From: Terasakiella pusilla DSM 6293
Lineage (GTDB): Bacteria; Pseudomonadota; Alphaproteobacteria; Rhodospirillales; Terasakiellaceae
NCBI RefSeq assembly: GCF_000688235.1
Contig: NZ_JHYO01000007.1
Coordinates: forward strand, 89,062-153,061
Length of the DNA stretch: 64,000 bases
Reading direction: 5' to 3'
In this document: piece by piece, positions 1 to 7,254 of the stretch
Numbering within the stretch: the first letter of the stretch is position 1
Layout: each line of letters opens with the position of its first letter
The notes under the pieces: model-generated
Told to the model about the DNA's origin: nothing
The model's database searches: none
The model's input: the letters and a program-made list of their open reading frames with translations, nothing else
Translations under genes and position numbers: made by a program

Positions 1-110
1 TTCGATCTCCCAATCGAACGGGTAATAAAATTACCAATATTTTGCTAGATTACGACTATTCGCCAAAGGATGCAATTGCTATCGACTACCTATAAATGCG
101 TAGTTGATTG
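1..110. other. Run of three short inverted repeats beside bpt
   Basis: Three small inverted repeats follow each other: TTCGAT...ATCGAA, GGTAAT aaa ATTACC, and ATCGACTAC...GTAGTTGAT with one mismatch. They lie just past the stop of the minus-strand bpt gene, so one may act as its terminator, but there is no clear T-run. No gene is visible here. Confidence 0.3.
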
Positions 111-125
111 CAATATTTAGGTATT

Positions 126-848
126 TTATAGGGGATCAAGCGCTGTCCACACACCATCCACACAGCCTTCAAGCGGAGAATAGCGGGACTTATAAGACAT
201 TTTGCGACAGTCTTTAATGAGATAACCAAGATAAACGTAAGGCAGATTATTGTTTGCACACTCATTAATCGCCCACAAAACCATATAGTTCCCCAAGCCC
301 TGATAGTCTTTCGCGTGATCAAAGAAACTATAGACCGCCGACACCCCGTCATCAAGATGATCCATCAACAAGGCAGAGACCAACTTGCCCCCCTCACGAA
401 ACTCAACAACAGACGTTGGAATCGGTGTTTCTTCCACCATGGATCGGTAGTCAAAAAAGTCCATCAACGCCATATCCCCATCAAAATGGCGGCTCTTCTG
501 ATAGGCTTCAAACAAAGAAAACTGTTCTTGTGTGGCGCGGGCAGGACAAAGGGTCACATCCAAATGTGCAAATTTATTCCTGATCCTTTTCCAGCTTTTG
601 CTCAGATTAAAGTTCGCAACATCGACCCGCACCGGAATGCAGGCATTGCAATTGGGGCAAACCGGCGCGTAGGCCATATAATGACTACGGCGAAAACCGC
701 TTTTAGATAAAGCGTTGTGTAAATCATCCGAATCAGTACCCGTTAATTCTGTCACAATACGGCGTTCAACCTGTCCTTCAAGGTAAGGACAGGACAAAGG
801 CGACGTTGTATAAAAAAAGACTTTTGACTTAATTCGGTCGTGCTTCAT
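126..848 (-). CDS. bpt: Aspartate/glutamate leucyltransferase (arginyl-transferase family)
   Basis: Transfers leucine (Bpt type) from aminoacyl-tRNA to proteins whose N-terminus is Asp or Glu, marking them for ClpS/ClpAP in the bacterial N-end rule pathway; it acts in the cytosol. The 240-residue length is normal for bacterial Ate/Bpt proteins. The N-terminal ATE domain has the cysteine-rich patch CPNCNACIPVRV (around residues 65-75), and the C-terminal GNAT-like domain carries the conserved YLGYLIKDCRKMSYK block. The ATG at 848 is the only good start. The RDD gene lies 19 bp upstream on the same strand, so the two may be co-transcribed. Assignment to Bpt rather than Aat rests on family similarity. 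Confidence 0.9.
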   Translation of the reverse strand: MKHDRIKSKVFFYTTSPLSCPYLEGQVERRIVTELTGTDSDDLHNALSKSGFRRSHYMAYAPVCPNCNACIPVRVDVANFNLSKSWKRIRNKFAHLDVTLCPARATQEQFSLFEAYQKSRHFDGDMALMDFFDYRSMVEETPIPTSVVEFREGGKLVSALLMDHLDDGVSAVYSFFDHAKDYQGLGNYMVLWAINECANNNLPYVYLGYLIKDCRKMSYKSRYSPLEGCVDGVWTALDPL

Positions 849-867
849 GGATTTATTTTCTACATCT

Positions 868-1377
868 TTAGTCGATCTTGTTCAGGATCAATGTACCTGC
901 AAGTATATCATGTAAGCATCGGCGCTGTGAATTAAACAGGCAAACGATCAAAATTAAAAATGATGTCGGCGCAACGGTCAAAAAGAAAACCGCCGTCTGA
1001 ATAAACGCCTGCAAAATCTCCGGCCGTCCCCCATCAAGACGGTAGACGCGCACCCCCATCATCCGCATGCCAATCGTAGCGGCTTGATCAGACGAGATGA
1101 AAAAAGTGTGGTAGACCAGAGGGATCAAGGCAAGCAACGCCATCAACGGACCAAAAAGAAGACCAAAACTCATCACGCCAACAATGCTGGCAATAATCGT
1201 CCCAATAATACCCACAAAGCCACAAATTAGAAAATCAATTACATAAGCAATGATCCGTTTAACAGAAACACCATCGTAATATTCCGGATTTTCAACCGGG
1301 TCTGGACCTGATGCGATCTTTCTCTCCACATGCGGTTGCCATTGTTCTGTCGGCATTTTGGAATGGTCTCCAGCCAT
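868..1377 (-). CDS. RDD family membrane protein
   Basis: A 169-residue membrane protein of the RDD family, whose members are mostly uncharacterised and sometimes linked to Na+/H+ transport. After a roughly 30-residue polar head come three hydrophobic stretches, with the family-typical IGMRMMGVRVYRLDGGRP between the second and third. The start is placed at the internal ATG (1377) because it is preceded by GAAGGA about 6 nt away; a longer frame reaches 1401 but has no comparable ribosome site. It lies upstream of bpt on the same strand. Function cannot be read from the sequence. Confidence 0.85.
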   Translation of the reverse strand: MAGDHSKMPTEQWQPHVERKIASGPDPVENPEYYDGVSVKRIIAYVIDFLICGFVGIIGTIIASIVGVMSFGLLFGPLMALLALIPLVYHTFFISSDQAATIGMRMMGVRVYRLDGGRPEILQAFIQTAVFFLTVAPTSFLILIVCLFNSQRRCLHDILAGTLILNKID

Positions 1378-1514
1378 GATTTTTCCTTCGTAATCATACA
1401 ATTGACTTCATATATATCATAAGGTAAGCCGATTGAGTTGAATTAACAAGCTATTGACGCAGTGGTGCACAATCTCTATTCAACTGCTATCAATCAGAAA
1501 ATACGGATATACAT

Positions 1515-1988
1515 ATGAGCATCGATCAACGGGAATTCAGAAATGCATTAGGGAAGTTTGCAACAGGTATCACTGTTGTCACCGCCAAAGATATCAATAG
1601 CGGCTTGATCGGCGTGACGATCAATTCCTTTGCGTCTGTCTCTCTTGAGCCCCCCATGGTGCTGTTCTCATTGAAAAATGAAAGCCCCCTCTGCGATATC
1701 TTCGCAACAACCGACAACTTTAATATCGGCATCCTGTCTTCAGAACAGCAAGACCTGTCCAACCTGTTTGCCGGCCCGACCGACAATAAGTTCGATCAGG
1801 TGAACTGGTCGGAAGGCAAGAATGGTGTGCCTGTGCTTGCAGGTACACTGGCTAATCTGGAATGTAAACGTGCCGCAGCTTATCTGGGTGGTGACCACAC
1901 CATCTTTGTGGGTGAAGTCACCATGTTACATCAGTCCGATCAAGAGGATGCCCTGCTTTACTTTAAAGGCGGCTATAAAACCCTGTAA
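1515..1988 (+). CDS. Flavin reductase-like FMN-binding protein
   Basis: A 157-residue single-domain protein of the flavin reductase (FMN-binding split barrel) family. It has the typical opening FRNALGKFATGITVVTA, the block VTINSFASVSLEPPMVLFSL that binds FMN, and the C-terminal GGDHTIFVGEV. Relatives reduce free FMN or FAD with NAD(P)H, often to feed a two-component monooxygenase. No monooxygenase is adjacent, so the partner is unknown. It converges on the enoyl-CoA hydratase gene: the two stop codons are immediately adjacent. Confidence 0.85.
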   Translation: MSIDQREFRNALGKFATGITVVTAKDINSGLIGVTINSFASVSLEPPMVLFSLKNESPLCDIFATTDNFNIGILSSEQQDLSNLFAGPTDNKFDQVNWSEGKNGVPVLAGTLANLECKRAAAYLGGDHTIFVGEVTMLHQSDQEDALLYFKGGYKTL

Positions 1989-2768
1989 CTATCGGGCCTT
2001 AAATTCAGGCGCTTCTTTCGCCATAAAGGCCTTATAGCCAACCTGATAATCTTCTGAGTCACACGTCGAAAAGGCTTCGTCCAATTCGGCTTGGCTCAGA
2101 GGGGCAGGCTGTTTTAAACGGCGGACCATTTTCTTGTGCAGCCGTGCCGCAAGCGGAGCCCCTTTGGCAATTCTGTCCGCACACAGGCGCACTTCTTCTT
2201 CAACCTCCCAATCTTCAACAATCCGGTTGATCAGCCCCACCTGTTTGGCAAACTCGGCATCCACAACACGTCCTTCCAACAAGAGCTCCAGCATAACAGC
2301 GGGACTAACCAGACGCAAAATCGCTTCTAGTTCCGGATAGGCAAGCGTATGGCCCAATTTGTTGATCGGCACGCCAAAACGGGCACTTTCTCCGGCGATG
2401 CGGATATCACAGGCACAGGCGATTTCAAGCCCGCCACCTGTACAAGCGCCTTTAATCAACGCAATCGTCGGATGCTGACATTCCTCAATCGCTTTAACCG
2501 CGCGAGTGACCACATCCCCATACGCCCTGGCTTGGGCTGCCGTAGAGCGATCAGATGGAAATTCCGAGATATCTGCACCAGCCGCAAAGGCCGCCTCACC
2601 GGCGCCCCGGATAATGATACAACGCAGGTCGTTATCTGCGGATAAGTCTTCCACCACGTCCCCAAGTTTTTGCCACGCTGGTTTTGTCAGTGCATTTCTT
2701 TTATCCGGGTTGTTCAAGACAATCGTTACAATGGCACCATCACGCTCAACTAAAATCGGGTCGGTCAT
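1989..2768 (-). CDS. Enoyl-CoA hydratase/isomerase family protein
   Basis: A crotonase-fold protein of 259 residues, likely acting on an acyl-CoA thioester. The oxyanion-hole segments are visible as AFAAGADISEF and IKGACTGGGLEIACACDIRIA. The second catalytic glutamate of classical hydratases is not obvious: the segment reads GVPINKLGHTLAYPE instead of the usual PE-x-x-x-G-x-x-P. Substrate and reaction type therefore stay open (hydratase, isomerase or hydrolase). The start at ATG 2768 follows GCGGAG; an upstream in-frame ATG at 2861 lacks support and would overlap the divergent hydrolase start. Confidence 0.85.
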   Translation of the reverse strand: MTDPILVERDGAIVTIVLNNPDKRNALTKPAWQKLGDVVEDLSADNDLRCIIIRGAGEAAFAAGADISEFPSDRSTAAQARAYGDVVTRAVKAIEECQHPTIALIKGACTGGGLEIACACDIRIAGESARFGVPINKLGHTLAYPELEAILRLVSPAVMLELLLEGRVVDAEFAKQVGLINRIVEDWEVEEEVRLCADRIAKGAPLAARLHKKMVRRLKQPAPLSQAELDEAFSTCDSEDYQVGYKAFMAKEAPEFKAR

Positions 2769-2859
2769 ATCTTTATCATCTCCGCAAAATAATTGTTTGA
2801 CTTCCAAACTATCAATTTCCCACAATAAGGCAATCTGTTTGAAAGGCATACCACCCGAC

Positions 2860-3702
2860 ATGAAGCAAAATAGTTATCTCAGCCTTGGTCCCCACGGTTT
2901 TCATCGTATCGCCTACACTCAATGGGGCGATACGCAAAACGAACATAAACTGGTCTGCGTACACGGCCTAACCCGCAACAGTCGAGATTTTGATATTTTT
3001 GCCAGTAGTGTGGCTGATCAGTATCAGGTCATTTGCCCAGATGTGGCGGGCAGGGGATATAGCGACTGGCTGATAAACCCACATGATTACGGCTTTCCCG
3101 TCTACGTCAACGATATGGCCGCCTTACTTGCCAAAATCCAGGGAGAAAAAGTTGACTGGCTAGGTACATCAATGGGAGGCCTCATCGGTATGATGCTCGC
3201 CGCACAACCCAATTCCCCCATCCAGCGCCTGATCTTAAATGATGTGGGCCCGTTTATCTCAAAGGAATCTTTGGGGTTCATCGCAGATTACCTTGGTTTA
3301 AACCCGACATTCGACACACTTTCAGACCTTGAACAACACTTGCGACTGGTCCACGCACCTTTTGGCGACCTTACAGACGACCAATGGCGTCATCTGGCAG
3401 AACATAGCGCCAAACGCACAGCCGATGGGCGGTTTAACCTGCATTACGACCCCGCATTGGCGGTTCCCATCAAGGAAACCGATCCGCAAGACGTGGACCT
3501 TTGGGCACTGTGGGAGATGATAAAATGTCCTGTCCTGATCCTTCGAGGGGAGACGTCCGAGCTTCTAAGCAAAAAAACCGCTGAAGAAATGTTACGACGA
3601 GGACCGGATGCAGAGCTTATCGAGATCCCAAAAACCGGGCATGCCCCAGCTTTAATGGATCCAGAACAAATCGCCCTTGTAAAACAATGGTTGAACAGTT
3701 AA
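2860..3702 (+). CDS. Alpha/beta hydrolase
   Basis: A 280-residue alpha/beta hydrolase. The oxyanion motif is VCVHGLTRN, the nucleophile elbow is GTSMGG (serine nucleophile), and a late TGHAPAL supplies the catalytic histidine; an aspartate is expected in the ILRGETSELL region. Relatives include esterases and C-C bond hydrolases, so the substrate cannot be named. The open frame extends upstream to 2506, but that part is antisense to the enoyl-CoA hydratase gene; ATG 2860 begins the recognisable domain. The two genes are divergent and about 90 bp apart, so they probably share a control region. Confidence 0.85.
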   Translation: MKQNSYLSLGPHGFHRIAYTQWGDTQNEHKLVCVHGLTRNSRDFDIFASSVADQYQVICPDVAGRGYSDWLINPHDYGFPVYVNDMAALLAKIQGEKVDWLGTSMGGLIGMMLAAQPNSPIQRLILNDVGPFISKESLGFIADYLGLNPTFDTLSDLEQHLRLVHAPFGDLTDDQWRHLAEHSAKRTADGRFNLHYDPALAVPIKETDPQDVDLWALWEMIKCPVLILRGETSELLSKKTAEEMLRRGPDAELIEIPKTGHAPALMDPEQIALVKQWLNS

Positions 3703-3843
3703 TTTGAATGTTCATAAGATGAAAACATAAAATTGATTCACTCTTGAGTGGATTTTCTTGCTAATTTGTTTTTAAATCTTTTGGGAAACGCTTTATCGAA
3801 GCTCAAGATAATATGCCAAATGTGAATGGCCGGAGAAAAAACT

Positions 3844-4350
3844 ATGAATCAGCTTGTGACAACTGAAGGACAATCAACAGACCTTATCAAAGGGGATGGT
3901 CTGGAAGATTATGTAACTTTCAAAATTGCGGACCAGCTGTTTGGTATTCCTGTCCTCAAAGTTCAGGACATTCTGATGCCTGACCACATTGCCTTTATTC
4001 CGCTGGCACCAAAAGAAGTCGCTGGTTCCATCAACCTGCGTGGTCGTATCGTCACCGTTATTGATGTACGTGTTCGCCTTGGTCTGCCAAAACGTAAAGA
4101 CGGCGGACAAAGCATGGGCGTAACTGTTGAGCATGTGAATGAACTCTATAGCTTGCTGGTCGATACTGTCGGCGAAGTTCTTAGCCTTGATGAGAAAAAC
4201 TACGAACGCAACCCAAGCACGCTTGACCCAATCTGGCGTGAGTTTGCCTCAGGCGTTTACCGCCTTGATGGTCAATTGATGGTTGTTCTGGATGTTGACC
4301 GTATGCTGGACATTCAAACAGGCGACGGCAAATCAGCTGCTGTTTCCTAA
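3844..4350 (+). CDS. cheW: CheW-like chemotaxis coupling protein
   Basis: A stand-alone CheW domain protein (168 residues) that links methyl-accepting receptors to the kinase CheA. Visible family blocks are YVTFKIADQLFGIPVLKVQDIL, the hallmark NLRGRIVTVIDVRVRLGL, and YSLLVDTVGEVLSL. The ATG at 3844 is chosen because GGAG lies 8 nt upstream; an in-frame ATG at 3826 lies inside that leader. No other chemotaxis gene is near, so it is probably an accessory CheW outside the main che cluster. It converges on hemB across a bidirectional terminator. Confidence 0.92.
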   Translation: MNQLVTTEGQSTDLIKGDGLEDYVTFKIADQLFGIPVLKVQDILMPDHIAFIPLAPKEVAGSINLRGRIVTVIDVRVRLGLPKRKDGGQSMGVTVEHVNELYSLLVDTVGEVLSLDEKNYERNPSTLDPIWREFASGVYRLDGQLMVVLDVDRMLDIQTGDGKSAAVS

Positions 4351-4368
4351 GTCAAAAAATAGAGATAT

Positions 4369-4405
4369 AAAAAGGGCCGCCCTCTTTTGAGGTGCAGCCC
4401 TTTTT
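4369..4405. terminator. Bidirectional terminator between cheW and hemB
   Basis: A GC-rich inverted repeat with arms AAAAGGGC and GCCCTTTT, continued by CGCCCTC/GAGGTGC with one bulge. It has A/T runs on both sides and lies between the convergent cheW and hemB stops, so it can serve both. Confidence 0.8.
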
Positions 4406-4425
4406 ATTGCGTCTTCACCTTCGCT

Positions 4426-5439
4426 TTACTGCTGAAGCAACTTTGCAGCTTCCACAGCACAATAGGTAAAGATGATATCCGCGCCCGCACGTTTAAAGCA
4501 CATCAGGCTTTCCAGTACTGCACGGTCATTGTCTAGCCAACCATTTTGTACAGCCGCCTTCAACATCGAATATTCGCCACTGACATGGTACACAGCAACA
4601 GGTGCCCCAAACGATTCCTTGATGCGATGGACAATATCCAGATAAGGCATACCCGGCTTTATCATAAACATATCCGCACCTTCTGCTACATCCAGCGACA
4701 CTTCACGCAAGGCCTCATCCGTATTGGCGGGATCCATCTGATAGGTTTTCTTATCGCCTTGGCCCAGCGCAGTGCTAGAACCAACCGCGTCACGAAACGG
4801 ACCATAAAAGGCTGACGCATATTTTGCCGCATAAGACATGGTTTGGACATTCTGATAGCCCGCTGCGTCCAATGCATCACGGATAGCGCCCATGCGTCCA
4901 TCCATCATATCGGACGGAGCGACAATATCACAGCCAGCCTCTGCCTGATTAATCGCTTGCTTGCACAAAACCTCAATGGTTTCATCATTCAAGACCACAC
5001 CATCAACGACCAGCCCGTCATGACCATCACTGTTATAGGGGTCCAGCGCAATATCCGTTATCACGCCCATGTCAGGGTATTTGTCTTTAATCGCACGTGT
5101 CGCACGACAAACAAGATTATCTTTATTGTACGCTTCTTTTGCACAAGACGTCTTCAACGCCGGATCTGTGTAGGGGAACAGCTCCACTGCGGGAATGCCA
5201 AGCTCATAAGCTTCCCCAACAGCGTCAACTAATAGATCAACCGAATATCGCTCCACCTCAGGCATTGATGCCACAGGTGCACGACGGTTTTCGCCTTCCA
5301 GCACAAAGACTGGCCAGACAAGGTCATCCACACTTAAATGATTTTCGCGGACCATACGGCGCGACCATTCTGTTTGTCGTGTCCGGCGCATACGCGTGCG
5401 CGGAAAGGATGCGTTGGTTAGAAAATGCGGTCGTGACAC
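4426..5439 (-). CDS. hemB: Delta-aminolevulinic acid dehydratase (porphobilinogen synthase)
   Basis: Condenses two 5-aminolevulinate molecules to porphobilinogen, the second committed step of tetrapyrrole synthesis, in the cytosol. The 337-residue protein has the two Schiff-base lysines in SYAAKYASAFYGPFRD (Lys206) and MIKPGMPYLDI (Lys261). The metal region reads ALDPYNSDGHDG, with aspartates where zinc enzymes have cysteines, which marks the Mg-dependent type common in alphaproteobacteria. The start codon is GTG at 5439, preceded by AGGGGG about 10 nt away. Confidence 0.96.
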   Translation of the reverse strand: MSRPHFLTNASFPRTRMRRTRQTEWSRRMVRENHLSVDDLVWPVFVLEGENRRAPVASMPEVERYSVDLLVDAVGEAYELGIPAVELFPYTDPALKTSCAKEAYNKDNLVCRATRAIKDKYPDMGVITDIALDPYNSDGHDGLVVDGVVLNDETIEVLCKQAINQAEAGCDIVAPSDMMDGRMGAIRDALDAAGYQNVQTMSYAAKYASAFYGPFRDAVGSSTALGQGDKKTYQMDPANTDEALREVSLDVAEGADMFMIKPGMPYLDIVHRIKESFGAPVAVYHVSGEYSMLKAAVQNGWLDNDRAVLESLMCFKRAGADIIFTYCAVEAAKLLQQ

Positions 5440-5454
5440 AGTAGTCCCCCTTCA

Positions 5455-5489
5455 TCAAAAAAAACGCCGGACAGGTTATGCCCGGCGTT
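5455..5489 (-). terminator. Rho-independent terminator of metY
   Basis: Arms AACGCCGG and CCGGCGTT enclose an 11-nt loop. On the minus strand the stem is followed by a run of eight T, placing the stop of metY transcription just before hemB. Confidence 0.85.
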
Positions 5490-5511
5490 TATGCTTAAAT
5501 TATGGCAAAGA

Positions 5512-6804
5512 TTATACTTTTGCCAAAGCCTGTTCGATATCAGCGATGATATCGTCAGCATGTTCAATCCCGATGGACAAACGGACATAGCCGGCACTCA
5601 CGCCAGCTGCCGCCTGTTCTTCCGGTGTCATTTGAGAATGTGTCGTGCTAGCTGGGTGAATTGCCAAGGAACGTGCATCCCCAATATTCGCTACATGGTA
5701 CAGCAATTCCAGTGAGTCGATAAACGTACGACCGGCTTCCAGCCCCCCCGCAAGCTCAACGCCAACCAAACCGCCGTTGCCGCCTTTAAGGTATGTTTCG
5801 GCGCGGCGTTTGGCTTCACCTTCTTGAACGCTAGGGTAGGTTACGCTCGCGACCTTGTCATGTGACTGAAGGAAAGCAACAACTTTCTCCGCATTCTCGC
5901 AATGTTGGCGCATACGTAGCGGCAATGTTTCCAGTCCCTGAATAATCTGCCATGCATTGAACGGGCTGCTTGCAGAACCGATATCACGCAACAATGTCAC
6001 ACGTGCGCGAATGATGTAGGCAATCGGACCCAACGGCTTAACCGCTTCTGTCCAAACCGCCCCATGGTAAGACGCATCCGGCTTATTTAATGTCGGGAAA
6101 CGATCACCTTGTGCTTCCCAATCAAAATTACCGCCATCAATAATCACACCACCAACCGACGTGCCGTGACCCGCAATATATTTGGTTGTGGAATACATTA
6201 CCACAGCCGCGCCATGGTCAAACGGACGGCAAATCAACGGGGCAGCTGTATTATCCACGATCAGCGGTACACCCAATTCGCGCCCAATGTCGGCAACTTC
6301 TTTAATCGGGAAGACATTCAGTTTCGGGTTCGGCAACGTCTCTGCAAAATAAAGACGTGTTTTCTCGTCCGTTGCTGCACGGAAAGATTCCGGGTCAGTC
6401 GGATCAACAAAGCGAGCTTCAATACCCATTTGTTTAAAGGTATTGGCAAACAAGTTCCATGTCCCACCATAAAGGTCCGTGGAAGTCACAAAGTTGTCAC
6501 CTGCGCTACATAGGTTCAGAATCGCCAATGTCGCCGCAGATTGACCAGAAGACACGCATAAAGCCGCAACGCCACCTTCAAGGGCTGCCAAGCGTTGTTC
6601 CAACACATCGTTGGTCGGGTTCATAATACGGGTGTAGATATTGCCAAATTCTTTGAGCGCAAAAAGGTTTGCCGCATGTTCTGCGCTGTCAAACTGATAA
6701 GACGTCGTCTGATGAATAGGAACAGCAACCGATTTTGCCGTAGGGTCGTTACGATAACCAGCGTGAAGCGCCAGCGTTTCTGGATGTAGTTGCTTATCAG
6801 ACAT
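5512..6804 (-). CDS. metY: O-acetylhomoserine aminocarboxypropyltransferase (sulfhydrylase)
   Basis: A PLP enzyme of the Cys/Met metabolism family that makes homocysteine from O-acetylhomoserine and sulfide, the direct sulfhydrylation route to methionine. The 430-residue length fits MetY rather than the shorter MetB/MetC/MetZ. The PLP lysine lies in MYSTTKYIAGHG, and the insertion QGDRFPTLNKPDASYHGAVW is typical of the long MetY group. It starts at ATG 6804, is monocistronic and ends in a clear terminator. The substrate could be O-succinylhomoserine in some relatives, but length favours acetyl. Confidence 0.93.
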   Translation of the reverse strand: MSDKQLHPETLALHAGYRNDPTAKSVAVPIHQTTSYQFDSAEHAANLFALKEFGNIYTRIMNPTNDVLEQRLAALEGGVAALCVSSGQSAATLAILNLCSAGDNFVTSTDLYGGTWNLFANTFKQMGIEARFVDPTDPESFRAATDEKTRLYFAETLPNPKLNVFPIKEVADIGRELGVPLIVDNTAAPLICRPFDHGAAVVMYSTTKYIAGHGTSVGGVIIDGGNFDWEAQGDRFPTLNKPDASYHGAVWTEAVKPLGPIAYIIRARVTLLRDIGSASSPFNAWQIIQGLETLPLRMRQHCENAEKVVAFLQSHDKVASVTYPSVQEGEAKRRAETYLKGGNGGLVGVELAGGLEAGRTFIDSLELLYHVANIGDARSLAIHPASTTHSQMTPEEQAAAGVSAGYVRLSIGIEHADDIIADIEQALAKV

Positions 6805-7096
6805 GAGCCTATCCTTAATTTATCCAAGGTGTAAAAGAGGATACATAAAGACCATTTCAACAAGTTTGCGTCAAGTTCGATGACGTTCAGCGTGCACTGG
6901 TAGCCGCTTTTTTGATTTAGAAGAAGTTTATGTACATAGAAAAATAGGGGATAAAGCCGAAAAAGATACCATACAGACGTTTTTCACTTCGCTAAAATTA
7001 TCGCCTCAAAAAGCCCAAAGCTCAATGTTTCTCGCAGAATCTTAGAAGGTCTTCGTTTTTTAACATTTTTTTACTTTACCTTCCAAATTCCTTGCT

Positions 7097-7116
7097 TTAC
7101 GTTTACGTAAACGTAA
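7097..7116. promoter_or_regulatory. 20-bp perfect palindrome, LiuR-like operator candidate
   Basis: TTACGTTTACGTAAACGTAA equals its own reverse complement. Its TTTACGT/ACGTAAA core resembles the published motif of the MerR-family regulator LiuR, which controls branched-chain amino-acid and related acyl-CoA catabolism in proteobacteria. It lies about 140 bp upstream of icmF, a gene whose substrate isobutyryl-CoA comes from valine. The palindrome is seen directly; the regulator is inferred. Confidence 0.6.
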
Positions 7117-7201
7117 TTAATAGATTCATGGCAACCTGAAAATTCGGGTTGGCATTTTGCAGCGTCCTTCCTTTATCTAAGGTAGGGCGTTTTCAAGAAG
7201 C

Positions 7202-7229
7202 ATAAATCGGTATTCCTGTACCGATTTAT
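7202..7229 (+). promoter_or_regulatory. Hairpin in the icmF leader
   Basis: Arms ATAAATCGGTA and TACCGATTTAT form a perfect 11-bp stem with a 6-nt loop. It ends 25 nt before the icmF ATG and just before the ribosome site TGGGAGG. No T-run follows, so it is more likely an mRNA 5' stabiliser or translational element than a terminator. Confidence 0.5.
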
Positions 7230-7254
7230 TGCCATCATACTTTGGGAGGTACAC

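Larger units (their letters stand above)
6805..7254. other. Intergenic control region between metY and icmF
   Basis: These 450 bp separate the divergent metY and icmF genes and contain no convincing ORF. They hold the metY leader with an imperfect repeat (CGTCA/TGACG, around 6870-6886), a 20-bp perfect palindrome, an imperfect stem near 7160-7188, and an 11-bp perfect hairpin just before icmF. No SAM or cobalamin riboswitch core was recognised. Confidence 0.7.

Noticed and set aside
2506..2859. Upstream extension of the alpha/beta hydrolase frame
   Set aside because: It is antisense to the enoyl-CoA hydratase gene and adds residues not found in hydrolases; ATG 2860 is the better start.
6805..6910. 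A SAM-II riboswitch upstream of metY
   Set aside because: SAM-II elements are common before methionine genes in this class, but the conserved core was not found in this leader.
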